The translations under genes and the position numbers were made by a program. A stretch of DNA of 64,000 nucleotides from Numida meleagris. Taxonomy: Eukaryota; Chordata; Aves; Galliformes; Numididae. Below the pieces are notes generated by a model that made no database searches, was not told where the DNA came from, and saw nothing but the letters and a program-made list of their open reading frames with translations. Shown one piece after another: positions 27,269 through 40,100 of the stretch (position 1 is the stretch's first letter; each line of letters opens with the position of its first letter). The stretch covers positions 19,141,755-19,205,754 of the forward strand of contig NC_034438.1 in the NCBI RefSeq assembly GCF_002078875.1, read 5' to 3'.

Positions 27269-27806
27269 AAGAGAGAGGTCTGTTCCAAAGTAATGCTTCC
27301 TATTCTGTGTTGGCCCACAATAACAGAGGTGGTGGTTGAATCTTTCCACCAATATTTCATTACATTTTGATGCTGTGTGATAAATGGCAGCATAAGGGCA
27401 GTCTGACAAAATGACATCTGACATGGAAGTGTGAATGAAGCAAAGGTGAATTCCTCCACGTGGAAAAAAATGCACCGACATTCATTGACGCTTGCTGAAC
27501 ACCGATGGAGACCAAACAGTGGATGTGAGCGCAGTGAGGCAGTGGATGGTGCGTTTCAGCACGGGCAACAGCAACATGAAAGACAAACCACATTCCAGCC
27601 AGGCACTTAGATTTTTTACAAGTACAGCATGCAGTCTATTGTTCATCGCTAGTGAAAATGCATAGCAAATAGTGGTATCTATGTTGAAAAAGTAGTGTTT
27701 TGTAGCAGAGGATTTGTCCTATCAAATAGTGTTATTGTCTTCTTTGTATCTGTTGTAATTTCCATGGAAATAAACAGGAGGCATTTCTTTCAGAGTGTAT
27801 ATTCCA
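27269..27806 (+). mobile_element. internally deleted mariner copy
   Basis: About 540 bp with the same termini as the 11.57-kb mariner. The left end has AAAGTAATGCTTCCTATT and the right end AAATAAACAGGAGGCATTTC. The left third covers the 5' UTR and the N-terminal coding part of the transposase (GACATTCATTGACGC to GACAAACCACATTCCAGCC). It then jumps to the last coding part (GCATGCAGTCTATTGTTCATCGC). The catalytic core is deleted. It keeps about 80 nt of the DNA-binding region that the 11.57-kb copy lacks. It is a non-autonomous, MITE-like derivative with no coding capacity. Confidence 0.85.
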
Positions 27807-28490
27807 AACATCTAGGATGAGAACAGTCGCAGCTTAGAGCTAAGCTGGCACTAATCACCATTCTAAGGTAGAGCACGAGAGCAAAGACTTCTGAGTAGGT
27901 CAGAAATCAAAGTACATGGTGGCTCCTGGCAGGCTTTTAAGATACACCAAAAGCTCCTTCTTCACTGTTATCGTTCATGTTATCACATCAAATTAAATTT
28001 AGCTTGTCAGTGAACGTTGTAGCCTTACCTATGTTTGACTTCACAAGCTTCAGAAAAAAAAATACCTGGTTGATATTTTTGGATTATGAAGATCACCTAC
28101 ACTTTCGTTACAACAGTGGAGCAAGGCAGGTACCTGCTGAAAATAACTTATCTCAGTTCAAATGGCTAGAGATAACTAGTTCCCTGAAAAGAGTAATAAA
28201 GGCAATCAAGCTGGGATTTATCCTTTATTTAGCTGATGTTGTATATAACAACTTCCTTCTTACAGAATAATAAACCTGCAAAGATTTCTTAATGACTCCA
28301 TCTTTGAATTTGAATTTCACTTTCAGGCTTTGAGGCAACAATTGCTTTCATCAACAGGAATCTGAGAAATTATTGACAAAATCTGGTGAATAACACAAAA
28401 AAAAGATGGCAATATTTGGTATTGAATTTGGTCTGATACTGAAAAGTTTGACTTCCAGCCAAATCTTGAGATAGAAAAAAAAATGTAATA

Positions 28491-28495
28491 TTTGG
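28491..28495. repeat. 5' target-site duplication of solo LTR
   Basis: TTTGG immediately before the TG of the LTR, matched by TTTGG at 28815-28819. Confidence 0.7.
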
Positions 28496-28814
28496 TGCAG
28501 AGTCACAGAAGTTTCTCAAACGGGAACTCCCGAGTAGCTGGCGCCTATGAGCGCCAGTGCACGTACACAGGCGGGTCCACGAGACAGAGATTTCCTGGGA
28601 GGGTGGTGCTTGCATGCACCTAGGGGTGGTAACTGGGAGGAAACAGGGCATCTTGGGGCGGTCGCATGTACGGGTATATATGCTTTTGTTGCACAGCATT
28701 AAATTGGCATTTGGTGCTACATACTGTGTATGTGTCCCCTGTGTCCCTGCATGCGGAGGTGCGGACGGGAGGGAAGCCTTGAATGCTTGTCGTCTCGGCA
28801 GTTAGGAGGCGACA
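28496..28814 (+). mobile_element. solo LTR of an endogenous retrovirus (319 bp)
   Basis: Begins TGCAGAGTCACAG, ends GGAGGCGACA (TG...CA) and is flanked by TTTGG on each side. The plus-strand architecture is that of a retroviral LTR. There is a GC-rich U3 and a TATA box (GGGTATATATGC at about 28673-28682). An ATTAAA poly(A) signal (28698-28703) follows closely, then GT-rich U5 (CTGTGTATGTGTCCCCTGTG at about 28724-28743). The short TATA-to-poly(A) spacing implies a short R region, as in alpharetrovirus/ERVK-like avian LTRs. It is markedly more GC- and CpG-rich than its surroundings. No internal retroviral sequence adjoins. Confidence 0.8.
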
Positions 28815-28819
28815 TTTGG
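28815..28819. repeat. 3' target-site duplication of solo LTR
   Basis: TTTGG directly after the terminal CA of the LTR. Confidence 0.7.
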
Positions 28820-29960
28820 TGCCAGTATTACAGAATTGATGTTACACCTAAAAATATTTTGTTCCAACCAGGATTTAAATGATGTCCAAACAGAAGTGTT
28901 TTCCTAATGGAAGCCAGATAATAAGAGTGTTTCAATCCTGCAGTGTTTTTCAAAACAACATTTTTAAAAGTTGAACACAATAAAGCTTTCTAGATAGGAA
29001 AAGAAAATCTCTTCACAAGTTATAACCAAGTTTATTCTTGTCTTTACTTGCAAATTTGGCACTAAAGACTACAAAACTTACCCATTGTCTTCACTCTATT
29101 TCCTGACACAACAACCAAAACCTAGCAGAAAAAAAATATTTATGGTTTTAGATGTCTTGTGGAATGAACAAATATTTTCTTCAGATTAAACAACTAGTTA
29201 TTTTATATCACTTGATATTTGCAAATATTTTGTGTTCAGATACAAGACCAGTGATATATTCAGAACAGCTCAGGAAATCAGGCAGCAAAATAGGGTGCCC
29301 AGCTCAAACCTTGACTTCTTTCTTTTTCTTTCCTAATGTTAAGAAAACAGGCACTATCATGGTAAGTACAAATATTATTATTCCACACACAGATAAGAAG
29401 AGCATATGAAGCTGGCTACATATAAACAGAAGAACAGCCATTGTGAGTGAAAATAATGTCATGAGAGGAAGTTGAGCTATGAAAATTTGAGCCTTTTTTT
29501 TTTTTTTTACTCTTAAGCAGGAAAAAATCTTCTTAGTAGTCTGTTCTGTGAGCTTTAATTAAAGAAACTCACGTGGCTGCTTCCCAGATGAGCCTATTCA
29601 AACATTTTAAAGGAATTTAACCCTGATTTGTCTAGTCCATTCTACATACCTAGTTACTTGACTTTTTTTTTGTAAATAAAAAATAAAAATTCAGAGCTTT
29701 TATAAAATTTCAAATTCACAGCAGTTATATATCACAGAGTATTCTCCCAGTCAGAGCAGCCCGAATATTTACTGTCTCTCACTTAAATGCACATAGTATA
29801 GCTTTTTCCATACAGATTTATACACTTCTGCATTTTCTCAAGTTATGTAAGCCTCTCTTCACCCCTTGCTGGGAAAAACAAAAAGTAAATCTTTACAGAA
29901 TTTGTTGTGTTGTATTTTGTTTTCTTTTTAATATCCATTTTTTTCTATCTGCTCCATAAT
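28820..29960. other. intergenic, nothing recognised
   Basis: AT-rich, with T-runs (about 29493-29508) and an AT-rich stretch near 29660-29700. No gene is recognised. Confidence 0.45.
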
Positions 29961-30110
29961 CCACCACCCTGGAGGCAATCAAGGCCAGGCTGGATGCGGC
30001 TCTGGGCAGCCTGTTCTAGTGGCTGGCAACCCTGTACACAGCAGGGGGTTGAAACTCGATGATCTTTGAGGTCTTTTTCAGCCCAGGCCATTCTATGATT
30101 CTACGATCCT
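29961..30110 (+). mobile_element. CR1 LINE 3' tail fragment
   Basis: Contains the standard CR1 3' end phrases in order: CAAGGCCAGGCTGGATG, CTCTGGGCAGCCTG, GATGATCTTTGAGGTC, CCATTCTATGATTCTACGAT. It is a 5'-truncated insertion of about 150 bp, the commonest form of CR1 in birds. Confidence 0.93.
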
Positions 30111-33100
30111 CAGTTTCAAAGGACAGAAACGGACTGTTCATTCCAGATTAATCCTGATGTTTAGAATTTCAGGGGCAGTACATACTGGATAAAAACATCT
30201 AGATCAATTGAAGATATACGAGAAGCTTTGTATACAACAACCCAGAAGAACCTGAGAAGTGCTGTATACTTCCATTTGACTAAATTACTAGTCTGAAATA
30301 AGTTTATGCATGAGGTAAGCTTATGCATCCCTGACAGATGCAGATGTCTAATGTTTGAAGTGGGTAGCTGAGGCTCACATACCTATGTGAGATCTTGAAA
30401 AGCAAGATTCTCTGTCAAAACCAGATCAGGCCTTTCTGTGCTGTCCTCTCAAATGCAGGAGTGGTGCACAACACTGTGCAAACATCCCAGTGATTTTCCA
30501 TTTAAGACAGTCTACATTCTGTTGGATTTATTAATTTCAGCGCACCTCGACCCAAGTTGATTCAATCCAGAGCACCTGTTTTTGCACCTACTTTTGTTTT
30601 TCAGTGCTTCAGGAAGACTTACTAAACTGAATAGTTGTTTCAGAAATCTGGATTTTCTACATAACAAAGTGCCTGGCAAAGACTGATGCGCTGAGGTCAA
30701 AACAGGCTTTCAAATGAAAGATTTTTAAGACAGTAGAGTCAAGAAGCACTCAGGAGTTGGAAAGCACCATGTAAGGGTAGTTACTCATGCACATTAACAA
30801 TATATTTCCATTAGGTTAGAGCCTAATTACATAAGCACATACTACCCAAGGCATCCAATACTGTTTTCATTTCCATGGAATGAGTGGACACGAACAAGAA
30901 CAACAACATACATTGTTGCACACTAACAATAAATAGGGTTCTTCACGTTAAGATCTTGGCTTTCTTATTCTTGAGCAAATAATAAACATTAAGTTGTCCT
31001 CAGTAATATGTTCAAAAAGGGCACGCTGTTACATTCTTGCAACAGCATACTAATAAAATGTTTTGATTTCAGGAAAACTTCAATTTTAACAGAATTCTTA
31101 TCTAACTGGATAATATTTTTATAAGACTGTTCTCTGGCTGCCAGTTTTTTGGATGGTTTGTAATCATCTTTTGCAAAAGGTAAACTTAATAGCTGTTGTT
31201 GCTCCAAGCTGATCTTGCCTCCTTGAAGGCAAATATAAATAAATAAACAAATAAATAGCATTAGGGGGAAAAAAAAGAAAGCATTAAAAAGCAGTCTCTG
31301 TTTCTGATGAGGATTTTTGCCTTGAAGCTTTGCTGCTGAAAAGAGACACAAAATATATTTCTACTGACTATTCCAAAACCTCAGGATATTGCTCTCATCT
31401 CAGTGTTTTTAATGTTTAAAAAACATCTTCAGAGTATTTGTAGTCTCCTATTTCAGATGAAAAAATAAAGTAGCAGTAAGGGAGTGAAATGACTTTGTGA
31501 AGTTTAGAAAACAAACTGGCTGAATGAAAAAGGCAGTATCTTTTTCTCAGTTTCCAATGTCATGATTTAGTCACTAATGCAAGCTCCACTGCAGAAGACT
31601 CAGCAGAAGCTTTGACAGTGTTATTATTGCATATTCACATCTACTGTCTAAGTGGATAAAACTACTAGGGTGCTGGTTCATGTTACACAGAAAATTGTAT
31701 TCAAACAAGGCAAAAATTTTACAGTACAACAAACAATACTAGTATATAGAGAGAAGTTACACTGAGGTATTTAGGAAGTCACACCTAACTACAACATGAT
31801 ATTATCCAATTCTAATTAGTAGAACTATATTTTATAAAATAAAATTTCAAGGGCTTCAAAAAGAAGAACTTTACTCCTTTTCTTTGATTATGTGCCTTGT
31901 AAAATGTCACAAGGCTGACCTCTGCTGGGTCATAAATTACCAAGCATCTAAAGGGTAGTAACTCTAAATAGTTACGGAGCATGAGAAAAGGAAAGAATTT
32001 TTCACAGGATCTCAGAATATTTTGCATAGATTCCAGCATTAAAAGGCCATTTACTTCACACAGTTTCTTGGAACAATAAAGCTAATATTCTGCATGTCAT
32101 TGTAATAGATGAGAAACTGATATACCCACTACTCATTATCCCACCACTGTTTGAATGCAAAATTAGCTTCGGAATACAGTGACTGCTTTTAGTGAGATCA
32201 AATTTATAAACTAGTGCTGCACATCAGATTTAAAATCACATAGCATATCTTGGTTATGCACAAGGCCAGATCCTCATGCACATAAGCACTTAAGGCACTT
32301 AAGTTACAAATGAAAAATTTGCAAACATGTAAATATATTACATTATGCCTTTTATTCATCTTCAGAGTCTCTCTAGAAGTGCCAAGGTCATCTCTTCAGC
32401 AGGCAAACTCAGGAAACACTGCTACTCTCACAGTCATTGTTAAAGTTTCAGAGAGCCTCGCAGTGATTGCAGAGAAAGAGTGAAACATTCACAAGAACTA
32501 GCTATAGACAGCTGCATTTTAGTGCTAAGACAAGAGACACGTTCAGTTCTTTTGGATATTAGGAGCTGTTTGTCCGAGATATGAATTTGATCAGTTTAGC
32601 ACCACATAATCCCAGGCTGAAAAATACAAGATTAAGACATACATTATAGAATGCTTACTTAGACAATAAAGCAACTACTATATCACTAGAATTCATACCA
32701 GCCATCAGATCATATTTCTATATATCCTATCCTCTCTGTAATTCCCAGGCAGAACATCTGCAGTACACAGAGATATAGCTCACCCTCCCTGATCAGAGCG
32801 TTGGGTAGAACATAGCTGATTTTCATTATCTCCAGATGCAGCTGTGCCATTGCAACACAGGAGGTGATCCCACTTTGCCTATATTCATGGGTTTTGTCTG
32901 GGAAAAAAAAAGTTAAAGATACTGTTTTCTTTAGTTGCTTTAAATAAAATAAATAAATCCACAGAGGAATGACAAATAACTCCTTCGTATCACCTACTGA
33001 ATATCAAATCACTGAGTGAAGCCAATAAATATGAACAGATGGGCAACTTATGCTAAAATCCAGAGTGTACAGACCGAGGAGATTTTGTTCAGTCTCCTGT

Positions 33101-36100
33101 ATGTTAGGTCATCATGCTTCTTCTCTGCTCACTCTGCTCTGAGCTCAATGACCTTGGTTTCAGCAAATATCCAAATATCCACCAGAAAAAAAACACCTCC
33201 GCAGACATCAAAAGATAAAATTCACTACACTCCCAACATTCAGTACCCTCAATGACAAAAAAAAAAAACCCTCTATACTTAAAGATATCCAGCTCCATCT
33301 TGCAACTACAGAGTAATACTCCCATCTCAACTCATGTTATTGCTTACCAAAATATGTACTTCTTTATGTAAATGTACTTCCACGAGCTAATCAAGTGACT
33401 TCCTGTTCTTGTTTCTCATAAATGGAAAAGACTGAAATAATGCAAATTCTGAGTTTACCGAAAGTGATTTTGAATTCTCATCTTCCGTCATCTATAGTTT
33501 TATAAAAATCTGCAAATCCTGCAATGTTTCAGTATCAGTCACTCAGTACTGAGCAGAGAGGTCACACGAGAGATGAGTCAGCTGATTTTATGTAACCACC
33601 TCCAATTTAGACCTTCAAGAATCACATTAGCCCTCTGTCTCAGCATAATATTGGGAAGCCTTGTTCACTGTACGAGTAAACTCTTGAAACTGTAGTTTTC
33701 CAGAGCGCAATATTTCCTCCTCTCTTCTCTTTTTCAAATGACCTACAGTCCATGCTAAGTGAAGTAAATTTTGATATGACCATGTCTGAATTCATTTTTA
33801 ACCTGCACAGTTCCTTTTTGATGTCTTGATTATTACTGAGCATTCTGAAAGCACTGATAAGACAACCTAACAATACCAGTGAAAACGCTGACAGGAAAAT
33901 GCAGTATGGATTTTCTGGAAAAAAACATGAAGTGCATCTCCATCAGTTACAATGCCCTTGTGCTTACATTTATGCAGTTCTTAATCACATAACCATTGCT
34001 GTCTAATGTCAGTGTTCTGTAAGAAGCCACTAAACATAATGCCACAAAAAGCCTAATACAGCCACAATTTTCAGCCATATCTATGACTCCATCAGTACTA
34101 CCAAGGAATCCATAATAAAACAAATATAAGCTAAGTATACTATCAGTTTACCTAAGCATTCCATACAGCCCCACCCCCGCAGCAAAATTTTCAGGATTAA
34201 AAACTAAAACACACTTTGAAATAGACTTGTAATCTCCATCACTAACAAAACCACATTCACCATGCAACAAGTGTATTTACAGTGAAAAATTAAAAACAAT
34301 ATATTGAATAACAGTTAGCTATATTATTCTGCGTCACATTTTTCCCACTAAAATTCTGCATTAGGTTTTCCACTCTTCTGCAAGGGTTTGCTATCAGACT
34401 CATGTCATTACCAATTCAGTATTAACACACACACACAAAAAAAAAATCACAGAAACTTCTACTCAAAGTTTCCAATTCTTTTCCAAAAAGCCTAAGAGCA
34501 ACGTTACAGATAATGGCACTGCAATAGAAACTTCAGTACTAAGGAGTTAAATTTAGACAGTGATGTTGAGAAATAGCTCCTACTTACATATGAGCTTGAA
34601 GGTAGATATCTAAGATACCGGTCATCTACCTTTATTGAGTTTTCCACCTGCTGTGTTTAAAAAGAATGTCAGCTAAGTCTTAATTTAGCAAACCTCTTCA
34701 GTAACAACCACTTGCATAAGCAGAACAACGTGTGGTCTCACAGTTCGAGGGAAATAAAACTCAACTGATCCAAGGTTGTTCAGTCCTGGCAATATCAAGA
34801 CACTACAAGGCTTTCATAGAGGAGTTAAATTCCTGAGAAAGTTAATCAGAAAACTGAGGTTTCAACTGATTACTTATTAGGAATAGAGAAATATTTTTAT
34901 TCTTTACCAAGACCACAGTCTTCTTTGTACTATTTTTCTAGCAGTCTTCTTTTTCCAGCCTCCACTCTGAAAGGATACCATATTTGCTTTCTATATGTGC
35001 AGTTAGTTCAGTTATGAGACAAGGAAGGGCTGTAATAGCAGCTATAGCCAAATATCCTCTATTACCAAGATGAGATCTCGTCTGTCTTCAAGATTGGACA
35101 ACAGTTAAAATTCAGTTTTGCAAAATTTTGATTTCAGCTGCAATTCTCTTCTTACAGTCCCCCTGAGGTTTTAGAGAATTTTTTGTGACAGCATTTTTTG
35201 GGAGGCTTGGGAATTGTCAGCAAATGGATTTGCTTGGTTTGTTTTTATCGCAGCCAAAGAATTATTTGAAACACAACTGTAATTGACCCACAGAAACGTT
35301 GTGTCTTCAACTGCTACTACAAGAAACTAACAAGTAAACATAAACTGCTGTTAAAAATAGGCTATATGGACAGTAGAAATGGATCACCGGGGAAACAATT
35401 CAGTGTGACATAGTGTAACACTAGAAGGCTCATACATAATTAGTGATATTATTTCCAATGCCTAATAGATTGGATTCTACCTCTCCTCTGCAGTTAAGAA
35501 CTGATGTCAGAGATGAATTGGGGTGAGTTTCCTCATTTCTGTAAAAAACACTAGCCTTATTAGCTCTCACACTTTACGGATTACTGCTGTAACCAAATGT
35601 TTATATAATGAGTAGTCAGTCTGAATGTACATAAGAATACGCAGAATACTATGACAAACATGAGAGGATACGTCACCACCAGAGACCTCGTAATAAAGTT
35701 AAGAGGCCTCAGACTACCTTTAATATTAATTTTAATATGTTCTTAATATTTGAAAAGTGTACCTTTAGCACACTTGCTTAAATAATGATTACTGATAAGA
35801 AGTCCAAGGGTGAAGACAGACCATGAAAACACGTACTGTTTATCAAAAGCACAATACCTGAGAAATATTCTAGTCTGTCAAACCAATAGCCTCACAACAT
35901 AGGTCTTCAAGCTTATTGACAGATTAGAGGGTTAGCAAAGTGAATGGTGCAGATTAGTCAACATGTTGCTTATTAGAATTTCAGACAAGCTGGTTGAGAT
36001 ATCTGCTGCCTTCCCTCCTGCATAGCCTTTGACATTCAGTGAGATATGAAAAACCGTTCTTTAAAACTCTGATGGATAACCTAAAACTACCACCAGTACC

Positions 36101-36110
36101 ATACCAGTAA
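30111..36110. other. intergenic downstream of DEPDC1B, no gene recognised
   Basis: About 6 kb of AT-rich DNA with no CR1, LTR or coding signature that I can name. An AAATAAATAAACAAATAAAT tract is at about 31235-31257. The open frames are short and unrelated to known proteins. Confidence 0.45.
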
Positions 36111-36111
36111 A

Positions 36112-36972
36112 TGTCTGCAAACAGTGTTTTAATAACTCAAAAACTTGCCAGAATCAAGTTATGCTCCCAGTCAAGTTACATGTACAATAGTTTTCATAAT
36201 GCAAAACAAAATCATTAAAGATATTCAATACTTCAATATCAAGCCAATATTTGCATTTCATTTCCAGATGAAATATGCTAGGCTTCAAGTTTTTCTGATA
36301 AAATGAGTTCTAGAGGAGAGGCATCCAATTTTGTACAGTGCTATTTCATAACAGCTTTTAGAAAAGGCTTTTAAGTCTAGACTGCTTGCGAACCAAGTCT
36401 GTACTGAAGAAAGAAATGGCTCTTCAACAACAGTTGACTCTAGATGTAATACATCATAAGAATGAAAATTAAGAACGTGTTTTTACAGTTTCATGAAATA
36501 AATTTGATGTACGAACAACAGGGCACACAACAGCAAAACAAAATCCAGTGTTACATACTTATTCATGTACTTACAGATTAAGAATTTCTCAAGCTACGCA
36601 TGAACAAATGATCTAGTTTATACAAAAGGAAAAAAATCTTCTTGATTAACTAACACCAATTCATTGCACACAAGTTTTGACCTTGAAATGATGGTCAAAC
36701 TACAGCAAGTGTGCCTTATCCCCAACGCAAGTTAATCATCTTGTTTTTAAAAACTACAAAACAGACATTAAAAAAATCATGATTTACAAAAATACTGATA
36801 TTGGTTCACATTTCTACCTCCTCAACACTTCTCTTTTGACGTTCTCTACCGTCTCAACAGTATCTCCAGTATTTCCTTCTGAGCAAATTACATGCTGCTC
36901 AGACTCCTTTTGTGTAAGATCCATTGATAATCTGCTTTGACTCAGTTTGCTGATGTATTACATATAAACTCT
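36112..36972 (-). other. DEPDC1B: probable DEPDC1B 3' UTR
   Basis: The interval from the TAA stop to the predicted cleavage point after the ATTAAA at 36133-36128. It is AT-rich and non-coding. Its length of about 860 nt depends on the poly(A) site being correct; readthrough to AATAAA motifs beyond (for example near 34900) is possible. Confidence 0.4.
36128..36133 (-). terminator. DEPDC1B: candidate DEPDC1B poly(A) signal (ATTAAA)
   Basis: ATTAAA on the minus strand about 840 nt after the stop codon. The bases downstream on that strand (about 36105 to 36065) are rich in TGGT/GGTA units, as expected of a GU-rich downstream element. No canonical AATAAA lies between the stop and this point. The assignment is inferred, without transcript evidence. 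Confidence 0.4.
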
Positions 36973-37134
36973 TTACATCCGAAAGCTTCTGGTTCTGTGA
37001 AATGGTTGAAAAGGCTTTTTTAAAGCCCACATCAGAAGTGGTGGCTTCTGTTTCGATTTTTCTGGAAATAGCACTGCTTCAGTTTCAGGGGTAGGAAATC
37101 GTACTCTATACACTTCAGGGTAAGATTTCTGAAA
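36973..37134 (-). CDS. DEPDC1B: DEPDC1B coding exon 11 and stop
   Basis: 162 nt from TTCTAG|TTTCAG to ATGTAA. It encodes [40 protein letters not shown] and RTRSFRM, then stop. The first acceptor (TTCTAG) keeps the family's FQ dipeptide. A second AG six bases on (TTTCAG) would drop it without changing frame. Confidence 0.95.
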   Translation of the reverse strand, partial: FQKSYPEVYRVRFPTPETEAVLFPEKSKQKPPLLMWALKKPFQPFHRTRSFRM

Positions 37135-40100
37135 CTAGAAAAATACATCAATTTGAATGAAGAATTCACTCACATTTGGCATTTAAATTGTCACACCCAT
37201 GAATGGAGCGAGAAAATTCCTCCAAAACACTCTCTATACCTCTGTATAGAAAATTAAGTGATGTTTTCCAATAAGGTTTATTCATCATAGCACCTCTATT
37301 CTAAATGATTAAAAGTTATAAATGCCCAAGATTATCTACTGCTTTAAGTCTCAGTATTTTCTTAGAGGACCATACGTTTGAAAACTAATAAACCTTTTAG
37401 AAATTAAATAAAGACTGGAGAAATTTTTTACTCACTTGTTTGAGCTTCTTCTTCTTGTCTTTCACAGATATTTCTTTATTCATTGCAATTTCTTCCAATA
37501 AAGCTGCCAGTGGCTCCTGAGAGCCAATTACCCTTTGGTATTCAAATTCATCTGTGCTGATTTGGTGACAAAACGATGGAGCAGGAAAAGTTGCATCAGT
37601 GTCAGCTCCAGCATATTTTATCTGGAGAAAGAATAAAAAGAAGAGTTGTTCTCTGCAACAAACTTGCAAAAAAAAAAAAAAAAAAGAAAGAAAGAAAAAG
37701 AAAGAAATTCACTAAGTTGACTACCCTGTCATTAAAGTCATTAAATGTTACTCAAAGTCATTCATCAGAAAAAGAGAGAAGAACCCAAATTCTAACTCCT
37801 ACCTCTTGCATGAATAGAGTGAGTTCTAGTAAGTCAAGAAGCATGAAACAAAGGAAGCCTTGGAAAAAGAAATGACAAAGTACTTCAGCAGAAATTAAGA
37901 AATGTCGAACTAAAAATAAAAAGTATGGTATTGGAAAAAGGAAATAAAGTTATGAAAAGGTTGAGCACATATGGATGCCTCTAAAGCACTGTGATCCCAT
38001 TCCTGGAGAAGATGGAGTTGACCAAGATGGGAACATGTTTGTCTCTAAGCCATTCTAGATCTGTTTAGTTTCATTTAACTATATAGTTATAATGGAGTAT
38101 CAGTAGCCAAAATAAATTAGCTCTTCATATGCTAGCAGAGACAGACCAAAGTCTAAGATATGTGAAACTCAGGAGCAGAAAGCATGAGTTTGCTATTGAA
38201 GCAGAGTGATGCAAGATAATTTTCCCCACTAGACACCTACTTGAACTCTTTGGACATGTACAACATGTTCCTCTATAGAAGATTTTAAGGAGGAAGGAAC
38301 ACTTAATATCTCCTGATAATTGTCCATGAGAAAAGATACTAGTTTAGCAGCAAGCAGTTCATCCAAGTCCATTTCATCCTTAGAGCAGAGAATACAACGG
38401 GAAAATGCCTGAACCATCTGAGAAGAAAAAAAAAAGTTTATTTTTCTATTTATAGAGAAAAAATAGTCTATTTTGAAATCTTTCCTAAAAGATCTCTTAA
38501 CAACAAAATACTCACCACACTTGCAATGCATTATTAAAAAAATAAAGGAAGAGCATTGTGTACTGTGTCACTGAGTGGACTGAAGATGGCCCTTGCCTCA
38601 AACAATCTAATTTTGACCTAAGGCATAGAATGGCTGAATTCCATTTTACTCTCAGGATTTCCTCAAACATACATTTCACTTGACTTCTCCAGTCAAACAG
38701 GGCATAAATATTTCAAAGATTTTAAAAACAACACAGCAATTGAATAGAAGTTAAGCACCAGAAGAAAAACTTAATGCCATTACTTTCTAATCCTTCAAAT
38801 AAAATTTCAGGTCCAGCTTACTACATGTAACTGAACACTTGAATACAAGACTACAAGAGTCTTCTACCTGTGTACCAGTCACTATTAACATTCTTAGCAC
38901 AGGGAGCAAACGAGATTTTCTCCTTTGCATTGTAGATTACACCACTGAAATAAAACATAATACAAAGAACTTGGATTGTATAGGACTCACTTCCAAAAAG
39001 TAACAATTAGCTTATAATTATTTTATGTCATTATTGTAATAAAATATTGCAATAAAATATCATTTATAGTTAATTAAAGTAGCAGTCAATAATTATTTTA
39101 ATCAAATATAATTCATAGCTAATTAAAATCTTAATTGCTATGGAACAAATTTAGACGTACACATCCTAGAATCTTTATGGAATGGCTCTACAGCTGAGTT
39201 TTCCATTGCTCTAGTCCTTGCAGAGAACTTGAATGTTAACAAAAAGAAATACTCTGTCAGTTGGAATCGCTGTAAATTTTGCCTAACAAAACCAATACAA
39301 ATATGATTGTGATAATATGTTGTTGAGAACAGCAATAAATATATAAATAGCCCTACAAAGAGGACCTTGGCACAAACTAGGGGTTTGTCAAAATCTGAAT
39401 AATAATGACATATAGAGAAGAATGTTTCTGTAGATAAGTGATGAACAAAAATGAGTACTGAAATAATCTGGCAAGATTTGTTTTTCTCATGGCTAAAAAC
39501 AGGTAAACCAAAATATTCAGATATATATTTTTAACTGTAATTGAAACAGGCAGTCTGTTTCTCTCATACTTTTTGCAATGACAAAGAACAGAGACCTCAT
39601 CTTCTATTACTTTGGTGGTTTTTTTCTCCCACTCAATAGTCAGTCTATTTAAGTCTGTATGGAAAATTGGTAATTTAACTCTAAGATGGGGGAAACCTTC
39701 AAGTCTTGAGCAAGTTCTGCATTTGCTCACAACTTCAAAAGCATCTTGTTCAAATTCAGAGTTATTTTTGCATAGTTAGAATAGAAAAATCAAATCAAAA
39801 ATCCCATCAAATAAGCAAGCCTTATTTTGCATATGCTCTCCAGTAAAAATCTTATCTGTGCTATTTCAAAAGCCTTGTGAGATCTTCTACCTTATTACTA
39901 TACGTACCAAGACTCTGGTCCTCACTGATTCAGAAAGAGGAGGCAAATCCTTGTTAAAGCTAATTCTTGCCATCATTCTCACCAACAGCTGTAGTTTTCT
40001 CCGATTTTCTGGTGGCAGCAGAAGGCAAGATATTTGAAGAGCTTCCACAGCTTCGCTGTGTTTTTGCAGCAGACCTGGTTTATTAAAAAAATAATAATAA

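Noticed and set aside
1..36110. Upstream exons of a PDE4D-like neighbour
   Set aside because: Expected nearby from human synteny, but no coding block resembling PDE4D N-terminal exons was found on either strand.
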